Source: Gammaproteobacteria bacterium UBA6968
GTDB taxonomy: Bacteria; Pseudomonadota; Gammaproteobacteria; Pseudomonadales; Azotimanducaceae
Assembly: GCA_002450255.1 (NCBI GenBank)
Contig: DJYW01000146.1
Coordinates: 5,265-49,385 of the forward strand
Length of the DNA stretch: 44,121 nt
Reading direction: 5' to 3'
Positions 15,919 through 24,525 of the stretch are shown here, piece by piece. Position 1 is the first letter of the stretch, and the number at the start of each line of letters is the position of its first letter. The notes under the pieces are model-generated. The model did no database searches. It was not told the DNA's origin and saw only the letters and a list, made by a program, of their open reading frames with translations. The position numbers were made by a program, and so were the translations under genes.

Positions 15919-17884
15919 TTTGCTCACCCTGCTGCTTATTGGTACCCAACTCTGCCGCAACAAAACCAGCATAGCAGCCACCTTGATCGAGCAGCTCTTG
16001 GTGGGAACCCAACTCCTTCACCACGCCGTCTTCTAAAAAAGCAATTTGATCCGCGTTGCGAATTGTCGAGAGCCGATGGGTAATAATGAATATCACCCGA
16101 GAACGACCCCAGTCGCCTAGGTTGTTGATGACCTGACGCTCCGTTTCCGCATCTAGAGAGGCGGTCGGCTCATCGAGAATCAGAATCGGTGTATCTCGCA
16201 ATATGGCGCGAGCGATGGAAATTCGCTGGCGTTGGCCGGTCGATAACTTACCGCCTCGCTCGCCTAACTCGGTGTCATAACCGTCTGGCATAGCACAGAT
16301 GAATTCATCTGCACACGCGACTTTAGCCGCTGCAGCCACACTTTCCTGATCAATGTCCGTCATGCCATAGCGAATATTTTCGGCAACACTTGTCGCGAAT
16401 AACACATTTTGCTGTAGTGCAATGGAAATGTTGGACCTCACGTCCTCGGCGGACATCTGGCTTAGATCAACATCATTGATCAGCACGCTACCTGCATCGG
16501 GGTTGTACAAGCGCAACAGCATTGACATAAGCGTTGATTTGCCAGATCCCGTTGTGCCCACGATAGCGGTAACTGTGCTCGCCTTCGCAGCAAGCGTGGC
16601 GCCTTTTAATATCATGCGTTCCGGCTGATAACCGAAACAAATGTTCTCCAGACGCACTTCTTGCAGGGTGTCCGGAAACGGCTGTGGGTCCGCTACGTCA
16701 ACCACTTCAGGCTCCAGATCAAGCAGGAAGAATGCTCGCTTAAGCCCTGCAACTAGGTCCTGCACCGTGCACCAGTAAAACGCCAGCTCCCACACCTGCT
16801 GCGAGGCATCCTCGCCGCGGCTGGTCGCCACCTTGAATGCACCTAAATTCCAAACCGCAAAACCAACCAGCGCGATGCTGCCGCCAAAGAAGGTGGGTAC
16901 CTGGCGCATCGCCCAAGTCGCCATGAAGTAATCGGCGATAAAAACAAAGGTAAGGCCAATAACCGCAACACCGACGGTTAAAAACGCGATGTACTTGCGC
17001 ATTTCAAACGCGGCATCTAACGCTTTTTGTGAGTCAGCTTGAAAACGATCCATCAAGCGTTTTTCAGCACCGCTGGCTTTCACCACGCGAATGGCCGCAA
17101 GTGTCTCCTGAATACGGGAAGTAAGGTTACTGTTGTGCTCCCGAGACAAGGTCGCCGCCGCACTGACTTTAGGGATGTAGTAACGCATGAGTAGAACGGT
17201 CGGAATTGCCGCGATGACAACGAGCAAACCCAACACGGGCGAAAACAGCAGCAAAATCACAATGCCAAAAGAAGCCCAGGCGACCACCCGCAATGGTGAA
17301 AGCACCATGTACAACAAAACGTTTACCACCGTAGCACTGTCCTGGTAAATGCGATAAATCGCATCGCCAGTCTTGGATTCACTGTGATAACGCAGTGAAA
17401 GACGCTCTACCCGCGACAGCATTTCGACACGTAAATCTTGATTAACGCGTTGGAAAATCCAAATCATGTAGTACCAAACGCATACGCTAATGCACAGTAT
17501 GATCACGGCCAACAAGCCAGCGAGAATCAATACTCGTTCGCGAACCGCTTTGCGCTGATCCGCATCAAGCAGCACCGCATCCGCATCGCCGGAAGAGACA
17601 AATCCGTCGCCTAGCAAAAGCATTGAGGCCTGCAACGGCTCTAACTTTTCACCCAGAATGATTTTATTTTCGACGAGGTCGCTGCCGATAACCCCGGCCC
17701 CCAAAAGAAAAGCGCCTAAAATCGAATTAATCAGTACGAATAGTGCCAGGTGCTTCGCTTGTGGCCGATAGTAAGGCCAACAGCGCCAAGCAAGCAAAAA
17801 CGCCTCCTTTAAGGAAGGGGATTGCTTTTTTTCATCCGGCTCAGTCGGTCCTGTCTGAATGGAACGCGCATCAGCGTCGACCAT
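15911..17884 (-). CDS. ABC exporter half-transporter, A-type subunit (pair 1)
   Basis: A 657-aa half exporter. It has an elbow helix (AWRCWPYYRP, 32-41), TM1 (46-65), an enlarged first external loop to about 118, TM2 (119-143), the coupling-helix region RVNQDLRV...LSLRYHSES (146-170), and an NBD with Walker A GTTGSGKST (443-451), QQNVLF Q-loop near 491, signature LSTGQ (547-551), D571-E572 and H603. Both this and its partner keep the catalytic Glu, so this is not a degenerate-site heterodimer. The ATG has a GAGGGGAAGC ribosome binding site. It starts 24 nt after the phosphoesterase gene, and its stop overlaps the B half by 8 nt. It is paralogous to the A half at 35505. It probably exports a lipid or small molecule across the inner membrane. 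Confidence 0.9.
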   Translation of the reverse strand: MVDADARSIQTGPTEPDEKKQSPSLKEAFLLAWRCWPYYRPQAKHLALFVLINSILGAFLLGAGVIGSDLVENKIILGEKLEPLQASMLLLGDGFVSSGDADAVLLDADQRKAVRERVLILAGLLAVIILCISVCVWYYMIWIFQRVNQDLRVEMLSRVERLSLRYHSESKTGDAIYRIYQDSATVVNVLLYMVLSPLRVVAWASFGIVILLLFSPVLGLLVVIAAIPTVLLMRYYIPKVSAAATLSREHNSNLTSRIQETLAAIRVVKASGAEKRLMDRFQADSQKALDAAFEMRKYIAFLTVGVAVIGLTFVFIADYFMATWAMRQVPTFFGGSIALVGFAVWNLGAFKVATSRGEDASQQVWELAFYWCTVQDLVAGLKRAFFLLDLEPEVVDVADPQPFPDTLQEVRLENICFGYQPERMILKGATLAAKASTVTAIVGTTGSGKSTLMSMLLRLYNPDAGSVLINDVDLSQMSAEDVRSNISIALQQNVLFATSVAENIRYGMTDIDQESVAAAAKVACADEFICAMPDGYDTELGERGGKLSTGQRQRISIARAILRDTPILILDEPTASLDAETERQVINNLGDWGRSRVIFIITHRLSTIRNADQIAFLEDGVVKELGSHQELLDQGGCYAGFVAAELGTNKQQGEQSE

Positions 17885-17908
17885 GCTTCCCCTCTCATCG
17901 GTCCGTTG

Positions 17909-18661
17909 TTATGCATATCCCTGACTTGCATATCGCGTCCAGGGCTCCCTCTTGCCTATCCCGTAACCATTTAATAAGCCTTCCGCTAGCCACGACTTAA
18001 AGTCCGGAAACGCATGCAATACGTCAATGCGATCCAAAGCAGCTAACCAAGGAGCTGGGTCGTAGCGGACCTGGCGAGCCGCATAGACGCCGTCCTCGAA
18101 TACCCCGTAACAAGCGTGCAAAACCCCGCAGCGCGGCTGACCCACGCTGCCAGGGTTAACGAACGTGCAGTGACCAATCTTGTGCGTAAATTGAACGTGC
18201 GTGTGGCCGAACAAAACGAGTTCCGCGTCAGTGCCGCCGCGCAAAAGATTAAACACCTCAGCAGATGCATCTGGCACTGCGGCCAAGTCTCTGCTGCCCA
18301 GATCACCGTGATGAAGATAGGCGGACATTTCCTCTAGTTGGTACAAGCCGGCAGCGGTAAAAGCCTCGATCTTAGGTACGGCCGAAGCGTCTAAATGATC
18401 CAATATCCATTCGTTCAGCGCCACCCACTCAGCCGGCCAGCTGCGAAACGTACTCGGGTCAAGCACCTCATCATCGTGATTACCGCGAATCGCTATAGCC
18501 GGCTTTAATCTATCCAACAGTTCAAGGGTTTCGTTGGCTTGCGGACCAGAGAGCAACGCATCACCGAGGAATATCGTGGCATCCGCGTCCGGCTCGGCCT
18601 CCATAACTGCTCGCAACGCTTCGGCATTGCCGTGAATGTCGCTTATAAGGAGTGTTTTCAT
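17909..18661 (-). CDS. Calcineurin-like metallophosphoesterase (YfcE/MJ0936-like)
   Basis: A 250-aa dinuclear-metal phosphoesterase. All family motifs are visible: D8-I-H10 (LISDIHGN), GD (IFLGDALL, near 33), GNHDDE near 59, H in YLHHGD near 117, and GHTH (LFGHTHVQF) near 152. Relatives hydrolyse phosphodiesters such as 2',3'-cyclic nucleotides or small phosphorylated metabolites; the natural substrate is not predictable. It is the first gene of the unit that continues with ABC A, ABC B and PhyH (24-nt gap), so it may dephosphorylate an intermediate of the exported compound. A GGGGGA-type element sits 53-66 nt upstream of its ATG. Confidence 0.88.
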   Translation of the reverse strand: MKTLLISDIHGNAEALRAVMEAEPDADATIFLGDALLSGPQANETLELLDRLKPAIAIRGNHDDEVLDPSTFRSWPAEWVALNEWILDHLDASAVPKIEAFTAAGLYQLEEMSAYLHHGDLGSRDLAAVPDASAEVFNLLRGGTDAELVLFGHTHVQFTHKIGHCTFVNPGSVGQPRCGVLHACYGVFEDGVYAARQVRYDPAPWLAALDRIDVLHAFPDFKSWLAEGLLNGYGIGKREPWTRYASQGYA

Positions 18662-18713
18662 TGGATTAGCTTATTGATCGGTCGGGTTGATTGAAACTCT
18701 AAAATGAAAAAGC

Positions 18714-18727
18714 TCCCCCATTTTTCG
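18714..18727 (-). promoter_or_regulatory. GGGGGA-type upstream element (copy 2)
   Basis: On the minus strand this reads CGAAAAATGGGGGA, 53-66 nt upstream of the phosphoesterase start. The identical 14-mer occurs at 35293-35306, upstream of another minus-strand gene. An exact 14-nt repeat in two promoter regions suggests a shared regulator or sigma-factor site; unproven. Confidence 0.4.
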
Positions 18728-18857
18728 GTTTGGCGTCAGGGTGCCGCACCTTGCGCAAACTGCCACGGGCCGCCGCTGCGTTCTGGCAAACTTTCGCGCG
18801 CGTCGAACGCGGTCTTTTTTTCATCGGGTTTCGCAGCAACAGTCGTGATCCGGTGCG

Positions 18858-20252
18858 CTAGATGAAAACTGACTTTAATTCGAAAAGTTCAAAATGATCC
18901 AATATCTGGACATCGCCCGATCCATAGAAGATCACCGGATCAACATAGCCATCCGGTAAATAGCAAAAGGACGCAGAGACCTCACCTTCGTTAATAAAAA
19001 TCTCAAAAGACGTCACATCCACAACAATCCGGAACGTGAGCGAACCGGCATCAGAAGTCGAGCGCGGCAACGTAACCGATTCCTGGGCACGACCCAGCTT
19101 GTGCGGTCTGCCGTAGACCAGCTTCAATTGCTCGGTTAGCCAATTGATTTCCAGTATTTGCCCTCGCAACATCAAATAGAGGGCTTTGCTTGTTTGTCTG
19201 GATACTGTAAAGGAAAGATCGAAGAGCTTTGCTTGCGTAGCGGGGATAAAGGGCGTGCCAACGGCGATGGTTTGATTAATCGCCGTGATGGCTCGCTCGC
19301 GTAACGCCGCAAGTTCTACAACTGGCTGCCGGGTTAGTTTTACCTCAGCCCCACTGCCTTTAAGTTTGAGTTCCATAGGAATCGACATTTGCTGATTAAA
19401 CGGCATTTCCGGATACAAGCCGCCCGCCATCCAGGCTATCTGTACGCACCGGCCGTCCGGTGCATTGCTCCAAGTCTGCGCGGCATAACCGTTATGACCT
19501 TGCTCACAGACCTGCACGGCCGTTTCTGGCACGAAGGTCTTACCATCGAATCCGCCTACCAGATAGCGACCACTAGCGCCCCAAAACACCCAGCGTTCAG
19601 CACCAGACTCGTCCGGCAGAGGGAAAAGGTCAGGACACTCCGTATCGTTATCCAGCACCAAAGTCTGAATGACTTCCCACTGCAGCGCATCGCTCGATGC
19701 CAACAGAGCATAGCGATCATCAGCCAGATATAGGGCCATAATCCAACGTCCGCCCGCCTCATGCCAGATGACTTTCGGATCACGATTATCACCTTCGATC
19801 CAATCAACCACAGGGTTAGCCGGGAGCTTCGTCCATTGCTCACCATTATCCAGACTATAGGCCAGACATTGCGTAAACGGCTTCACCGGGTCGGCCTCTG
19901 AACCTGCCGCAGTATAAAAAGCGAGTAAAGCGCCTGGCCCGAACCCAGCAGAGTTGTGATGATCGACCACTGCCGAGCCAGAAAACATAGTGCCCATCTC
20001 ATCCGGGTGCAGCGCATGTTCTAACTGCTGCCAATGCATTAAATCTTGGCTAATAGCATGCCCCCAAGTCATGTTGCCCCAAACAGGCGCCTCCGGATTA
20101 TGCTGAAAAAACAAATGCCAAACGCCATTGCAGTAAACCAATCCATTTGGATCATTGAGCCAATTCTCTTTAGCGGTGAAATGGAACTGTGGCCGGTGCA
20201 GCTCGGTATACAATTCGTTCTTTTTCAATTCGCTCTGTTCTACTTTATTCAC
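18858..20252 (-). CDS. Glycoside hydrolase family 32 (beta-fructosidase/sucrose-6-phosphate hydrolase type)
   Basis: A 464-aa GH32 enzyme that releases fructose from sucrose, sucrose-6-phosphate or fructans. Seen: WLNDPNG with nucleophile D34, FSGSAV near 90, RDPK with the transition-state stabiliser D158, and EC with acid/base E205 (TECPDLF), so the active site is complete. The five-bladed propeller is followed by a C-terminal beta-sandwich (about 335-464). No signal peptide is present, so substrates are cytoplasmic. The start is a GTG at 20252 with a strong GAGGGG ribosome binding site; the first ATG lies well inside the conserved domain. It sits 196 nt upstream of the phosphoesterase-ABC-PhyH unit on the same strand. 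No fructokinase or PTS gene is visible here. Confidence 0.92.
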   Translation of the reverse strand: MNKVEQSELKKNELYTELHRPQFHFTAKENWLNDPNGLVYCNGVWHLFFQHNPEAPVWGNMTWGHAISQDLMHWQQLEHALHPDEMGTMFSGSAVVDHHNSAGFGPGALLAFYTAAGSEADPVKPFTQCLAYSLDNGEQWTKLPANPVVDWIEGDNRDPKVIWHEAGGRWIMALYLADDRYALLASSDALQWEVIQTLVLDNDTECPDLFPLPDESGAERWVFWGASGRYLVGGFDGKTFVPETAVQVCEQGHNGYAAQTWSNAPDGRCVQIAWMAGGLYPEMPFNQQMSIPMELKLKGSGAEVKLTRQPVVELAALRERAITAINQTIAVGTPFIPATQAKLFDLSFTVSRQTSKALYLMLRGQILEINWLTEQLKLVYGRPHKLGRAQESVTLPRSTSDAGSLTFRIVVDVTSFEIFINEGEVSASFCYLPDGYVDPVIFYGSGDVQILDHFELFELKSVFI

Positions 20253-20729
20253 GGTTCCCCTCTAAGTATTGAATCGTTTCTATTGACCCGTAGCTGTTCA
20301 CTAGACTCACGATAAGCGACCCCGACGATCGCACTTGTAAATACATCGCCATGGTCATGCATTGCCATTACCTCGGTCTTACATTTTGGAATTTACAGGC
20401 ATTTTTATCCAGCCGAGCACACGCAGACCCTGCCTGTGCTAAAGCAACCTCTCGCCCCATTCTGCGCCGAGCTCGCACGCCTCGCCCACTTCTTTCTGCA
20501 CCGATATGGCATGCCCACCTAACATCGGGATAGACACCGAATCGAGCTTGCAGACCGAATTTGCGGCTCGGCAAGCTGATCTCCGCTAGATGTAACTCGT
20601 TATTTAGTTGACCAGAATCTTAGTAATTATAGGCGTTAAATGGGTGATCTTCCCTGACACCATGGTTTCTAGAGCAGGCAGCAAAAGCGATAATCATGTT
20701 TTAACGCCAACCAGTCGGAGTCCCGTTGC
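20253..20729. other. 477-nt intergenic region between divergent genes
   Basis: This separates the GH32 gene (-) from the Rph-like gene (+) and must hold promoters for both. A TTGACC at 20608-20613 has no convincing -10 box at 17 nt. A 68-codon minus-strand frame (20368-20574) is Arg/Ala-rich and lacks a ribosome binding site, so I do not call it. Only the GAGGGG and GGAG ribosome binding sites at its two ends are clear. Confidence 0.5.
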
Positions 20730-23552
20730 ATGTTCACCACACCGCTCGAAACAAACCAAGATGCTCTGGAACGGGTGGGTGGCAAAGGTCGATCGCTATC
20801 AAAGATGGTGCGCGAAGGTTTCAATGTTCCCGACGGGTTTATCGTGACGACCGACGCCTACCGAACATTTATCGCGGACAACGCTTTACAGACTGAGATA
20901 ATAGCCAGCGCAAAACCGGCGTTAAAAGACGGTTACCCGGCCTTCGACCAATGCGCCAAAACCATTGGCGATCTGATCCTAAAATCTCCAATGAACGACG
21001 CATTGATCGCAGAGGTCAAGACTGCGTACAGCAATTTGCAAGCAAGTAATGGAAGCGCTGAAGAAATCCCGGTTGCCGTTCGATCATCTGCCAATGCAGA
21101 GGATTTACCGGGTTTATCCTTCGCCGGCCAGCAAGAAACCTATCTTAATGTCCGCGGCGAAAATGCTGTTGTTGCAGCAGTTAAAAACTGTTGGGCTTCG
21201 CTGTGGACCGCACAAGCCATTAGCTACCGCCACCAAAATGGGATTGATCAGGCCAGCGTCGCAATGGGGGTCGTCGTCCAAATGATGGTGCCCTCAGAGG
21301 TATCAGGTATTTTATTTACCGCTAACCCAGCTACCGGCGAACGTTCAGAAATCATCATCAACGGCAGTTTTGGACTTGGCGAAGCGGTAGTAAGCGGCCA
21401 AGTCACACCAGATACTTACATCATCAGCCGCGAAGACTTTAGCGTCCAACAAGAAGTGATAGGCCCAAAAGAGCAGCAGATTGTTTCTGACGGCGACGAC
21501 GGAGTTCGCATGGAAGCGGTATCAGAAGAGGACCGCGCCAAGTCCTCTATCAGCGCTAGTCAGCGCCAAGAGCTATGCACGACGGCCGTGAGAATTGAGA
21601 CTTTGTATGGCGGCTTACCCCAAGATATTGAATGGGCCTTCTGTGATGGCAAGTTGCATCTACTGCAGTCGCGACCCATCACAAACCTGCTAGCACAACC
21701 AATCGATCTCGAATGGGTACCGACGGCCCCAGCTCGTTTTGTCAGCCGACGGCAGATCGTTGAGAACATGCCAGAACCGATATCGCCGCTGTTCGAAGAA
21801 CTTTACCTAACGCGCGGTCTCGAATCACCGCGACCGAAAAGTCTGATGGTTGGCGGCGGCCCTATGTTCGTCACCGTCAACGGCTACGCGTATCAGCGTT
21901 TTGACTGGCCGCAAATCATTGCGGAAGCAGATAAACGCAAGCAACAGAAACAGGAAACGCGGGCAATCTCTGAAGAGGAGATCGAGGCTGCGGAATACAG
22001 CGCTTTTGCAGAGCAAATCGCAAAGAGCAAAGCGGCTGCACAAGATGCTGCCATCTCGGATCTCGCGCCGTTCCGCGAACAATTGAGTGAGGCGGACCGC
22101 GCGGCCTATGACGCTTGGCATGCCGAGCAGAACCAAGAGGGGCTCGATGCGCTGCTTGTTTTGCCAGAAAGCAATAACCCAACCTACATTGCCTTCAATA
22201 ACACGACCATCAACGACGGCCAGCTTAAGTCATGGTACGAAGGCACCTTGCCTCGACTCGAAGGTGTGGCCGAGAAGTGGCGGACGACAAATGTACAGGA
22301 TGCAGATGATGAAATGCTGCTGGCCGCTATCGTCGAGATGGGAATCGAAGAAGGCCGTTACTGGTCTGCCGATTCTAGTCACACCTTTGGTGTCGCCAAG
22401 TCAACGGACGACCAGCTGCAGTGTTTTTTGCGGGAGGCGTTACCAGAACATAATTTCATTAGCGGCCAGTTCCTCACGGGCATTGAATCTAAGGCAATGC
22501 AGGCTAACGCCGACCTTTTCGAGATCGCAAAACTCGTTCGAGCGAACGACGATTTGAGTTACACGGTGCTTACTGTCCCCTCGCCGTTTTTGATGCAGGC
22601 ACTTCGCGACGATACCCAAGCCGATGAAGTCGTTGCAGCCATAGACGCCTACTTGAAGGCTTACGGGCACCAAGGCTATAGCATGGATTTTATTGAACCT
22701 ACGCAGATTGAAGATCCTTCCGCGCTATTCGCTACGCTCAAAGGTATGGTTAGAGATCATAATTATGATCCGAAAAATCAAGCACGAAAGACTGCGGAGA
22801 TTCGCGAGAAAAAACTCGCCGAGATCTCAGCACTGTTAACCGGGCTGAGCTACTGGCAGTTTCGGTTTCGGTTATGGCTGGCGCTAAAGTACAACTTCAT
22901 CCGCGAGGAAGTGGCGTTTCGCTTTGGCTATACCTGGTCTATTTTGCGCCCCATGGTCAGCGAATTGGGACAAAGATTGGTAGCCAGCGGTACGCTCAAA
23001 GAAGCGGAGCATGCTTACTTCCTTGTGAGCGACGAATTAGAGCAAGCCATTGCTGCTCGCAAAAAAGGCAAGTCCCTACCGGAACTCGGCAACCTTGCAA
23101 ACGACCGCCGCCTGTTAAGAGAGGCCCGTAAACTTCACCATCCACCTGGAACCCTGCCGGCAGAAGCCAGCGAGATGCAGTCTATTTCGTTCAAAGAAAC
23201 GCAGATAAAGAACGACGAAGACAGTAATGTCATGCGCGGTTTCCCGGTGAGTTCAGGCACGATTACTGCCAAGGCCAGCGTGATTCTTGGCCCGGCAGAA
23301 TTCGACAAAATGATCGCAGGCAGTATTCTCGTTAGTCCGTTGACCACACCGGCCTGGACGCAACTGTTTGCCAATGCGGTGGGACTGGTGACCGATGTCG
23401 GCAGTATCCTTGCGCACGGTTCTATCGTCGCAAGAGAGTACGGAATACCAGCTGTTCTCGGGGTAGGCGATGGCACCAAGCGAATTAAGCACGGCCAAAC
23501 CATCACTGTTGAAGGCGATACCGGCGTTGTCATTATTCATGAGGACGACTAG
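20730..23552 (+). CDS. Rifampicin-phosphotransferase-like PEP-synthase/PPDK-related protein
   Basis: A 940-aa protein with three parts: an N-terminal ATP-grasp domain (VGGKGRSLSKM near 16-26, VRSSANAEDLPGLSFAGQQETYLNV near 116-140, QSRPI near 315), a long helical middle region (about 330-830), and a C-terminal swivelling phosphohistidine domain with H896 (ILAHGSIVAREYGIP). It lacks the PEP/pyruvate-binding TIM barrel of PEP synthase and PPDK. This ATP-grasp, substrate-binding, His-domain order is that of rifampicin phosphotransferase (Rph), which uses ATP to phosphorylate an antibiotic and releases AMP and phosphate. The middle domain decides the substrate and is not readable here. The ATG at 20730 has GGAG upstream. 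The gene appears monocistronic. Antibiotic inactivation or phosphorylation of a metabolite are both possible. Confidence 0.82.
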   Translation: MFTTPLETNQDALERVGGKGRSLSKMVREGFNVPDGFIVTTDAYRTFIADNALQTEIIASAKPALKDGYPAFDQCAKTIGDLILKSPMNDALIAEVKTAYSNLQASNGSAEEIPVAVRSSANAEDLPGLSFAGQQETYLNVRGENAVVAAVKNCWASLWTAQAISYRHQNGIDQASVAMGVVVQMMVPSEVSGILFTANPATGERSEIIINGSFGLGEAVVSGQVTPDTYIISREDFSVQQEVIGPKEQQIVSDGDDGVRMEAVSEEDRAKSSISASQRQELCTTAVRIETLYGGLPQDIEWAFCDGKLHLLQSRPITNLLAQPIDLEWVPTAPARFVSRRQIVENMPEPISPLFEELYLTRGLESPRPKSLMVGGGPMFVTVNGYAYQRFDWPQIIAEADKRKQQKQETRAISEEEIEAAEYSAFAEQIAKSKAAAQDAAISDLAPFREQLSEADRAAYDAWHAEQNQEGLDALLVLPESNNPTYIAFNNTTINDGQLKSWYEGTLPRLEGVAEKWRTTNVQDADDEMLLAAIVEMGIEEGRYWSADSSHTFGVAKSTDDQLQCFLREALPEHNFISGQFLTGIESKAMQANADLFEIAKLVRANDDLSYTVLTVPSPFLMQALRDDTQADEVVAAIDAYLKAYGHQGYSMDFIEPTQIEDPSALFATLKGMVRDHNYDPKNQARKTAEIREKKLAEISALLTGLSYWQFRFRLWLALKYNFIREEVAFRFGYTWSILRPMVSELGQRLVASGTLKEAEHAYFLVSDELEQAIAARKKGKSLPELGNLANDRRLLREARKLHHPPGTLPAEASEMQSISFKETQIKNDEDSNVMRGFPVSSGTITAKASVILGPAEFDKMIAGSILVSPLTTPAWTQLFANAVGLVTDVGSILAHGSIVAREYGIPAVLGVGDGTKRIKHGQTITVEGDTGVVIIHEDD

Positions 23553-23691
23553 CTCGCGCCTCGCGCGACAGCAGACAGCAGGGTAAGCAAGCGACAGCGC
23601 GGCAGTAGGGCCGCGACAAGGCCATTGGCTAAGCCGAAATTAGGCGTAGGGGCTCGCGGTCTACCTACCAGCGAACCTGAGGACTGGCTAG

Positions 23692-24441
23692 CTAAGCCTG
23701 ATCCTCAATTGCAATGGCGCGCACCCAAGTACCCTCCATCGACTCAACATTCAGCGGCAAACTCAGGAAAAAAACGCGTTCCTGAGTTAACGTTTGCAGA
23801 TTATCAAGCGGATACACGATCGGAATATTGTTCCCGGTCATAGCCCGGTGGGTAGGGCTGTTGTTTGGCTCCGGCGCATCCGTATTGGTTTCCCAACTGA
23901 TACCCGGCACACCGACACCCAACATTTTTATCTTCTTTTCTTCCGCCAGCCAAAAAGCTGTATCGCCCTCAATCCAAGGTTGGTCATCACCACTCCACTT
24001 GCTGCCCAGCAGGACGATGTCGCCTTCCCTAACATTATCGAGATGCTCCGGCAAAATGGGCTGCCCTTTTAAGTGATCCAGCATACAAACCACGGCTTCG
24101 CCAAAATAGGTCTGCAACGGCACATCCCAAATCCCGAGCATGCCGTCCGGTAGCTCGGTCCAATTATCATTATGTCCCACGCCAAGCTGAATATGGCTGC
24201 CCATGTGTCCACTAAGGCCACCGATAGGCCATTCTGCAACGGTGCCAGCATTGGTGCCAACAAGGTGCTCAATGGTGCCATCTCGTTCGTTAACCGTTTC
24301 TTCAACGATCCATGGCATGTTGTAAACGTCTCGCGTGCCAGCTTCAATCGAGCCATCTAGTCGCGTCAGCCGCGACACCAATTCCACGGTCAAATCAACG
24401 ATCTTTGCATTCTCTAAACTATCCAACATCGTCTTCATCAT
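23692..24441 (-). CDS. Cyclase family protein (kynurenine-formamidase fold), paralogue 2
   Basis: A 249-aa member of the cyclase/kynurenine formamidase family (PF04199), whose metal-dependent members hydrolyse amides or lactones, or dehydrate and cyclise. The family motif HxGTHxDxPxH appears as H79-M-G-S-H83-I-Q85-L-G-V-G-H90: the three His remain but the Asp is Gln. A later His in NSPTHRAM near 200 matches the family's second-shell His. It is the last gene of the minus-strand unit with the aldolase and the sugar-acid kinase, 84 nt behind a close paralogue that has the same Asp-to-Gln change. This suggests a distinct subfamily, perhaps a lactonase or isomerase for a sugar acid; the reaction is inferred. 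Confidence 0.82.
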   Translation of the reverse strand: MMKTMLDSLENAKIVDLTVELVSRLTRLDGSIEAGTRDVYNMPWIVEETVNERDGTIEHLVGTNAGTVAEWPIGGLSGHMGSHIQLGVGHNDNWTELPDGMLGIWDVPLQTYFGEAVVCMLDHLKGQPILPEHLDNVREGDIVLLGSKWSGDDQPWIEGDTAFWLAEEKKIKMLGVGVPGISWETNTDAPEPNNSPTHRAMTGNNIPIVYPLDNLQTLTQERVFFLSLPLNVESMEGTWVRAIAIEDQA

Positions 24442-24525
24442 GCGCTATCTCTTGTCTCTATCGGGTTCGTAAACCCGGTCTCTCTCGCTTTGTTGTCAAA
24501 CTGAACGGGCTCTTTGCCGCGACGG

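Noticed and set aside
15919..15981. Longer N-terminus for the ABC B-type subunit
   Set aside because: It lies wholly inside the 3' end of the A-type gene, encodes no conserved sequence, and the paralogue at 38057 has a short N-terminus.
20368..20574. 68-codon minus-strand frame in the GH32/Rph-like intergenic region
   Set aside because: No ribosome binding site, Arg/Ala-rich composition typical of a chance frame in GC-rich DNA, no family resemblance.
20608..20613. TTGACC as a -35 box for the Rph-like gene
   Set aside because: No acceptable -10 hexamer at 16-18 nt; TATAGG lies too close.
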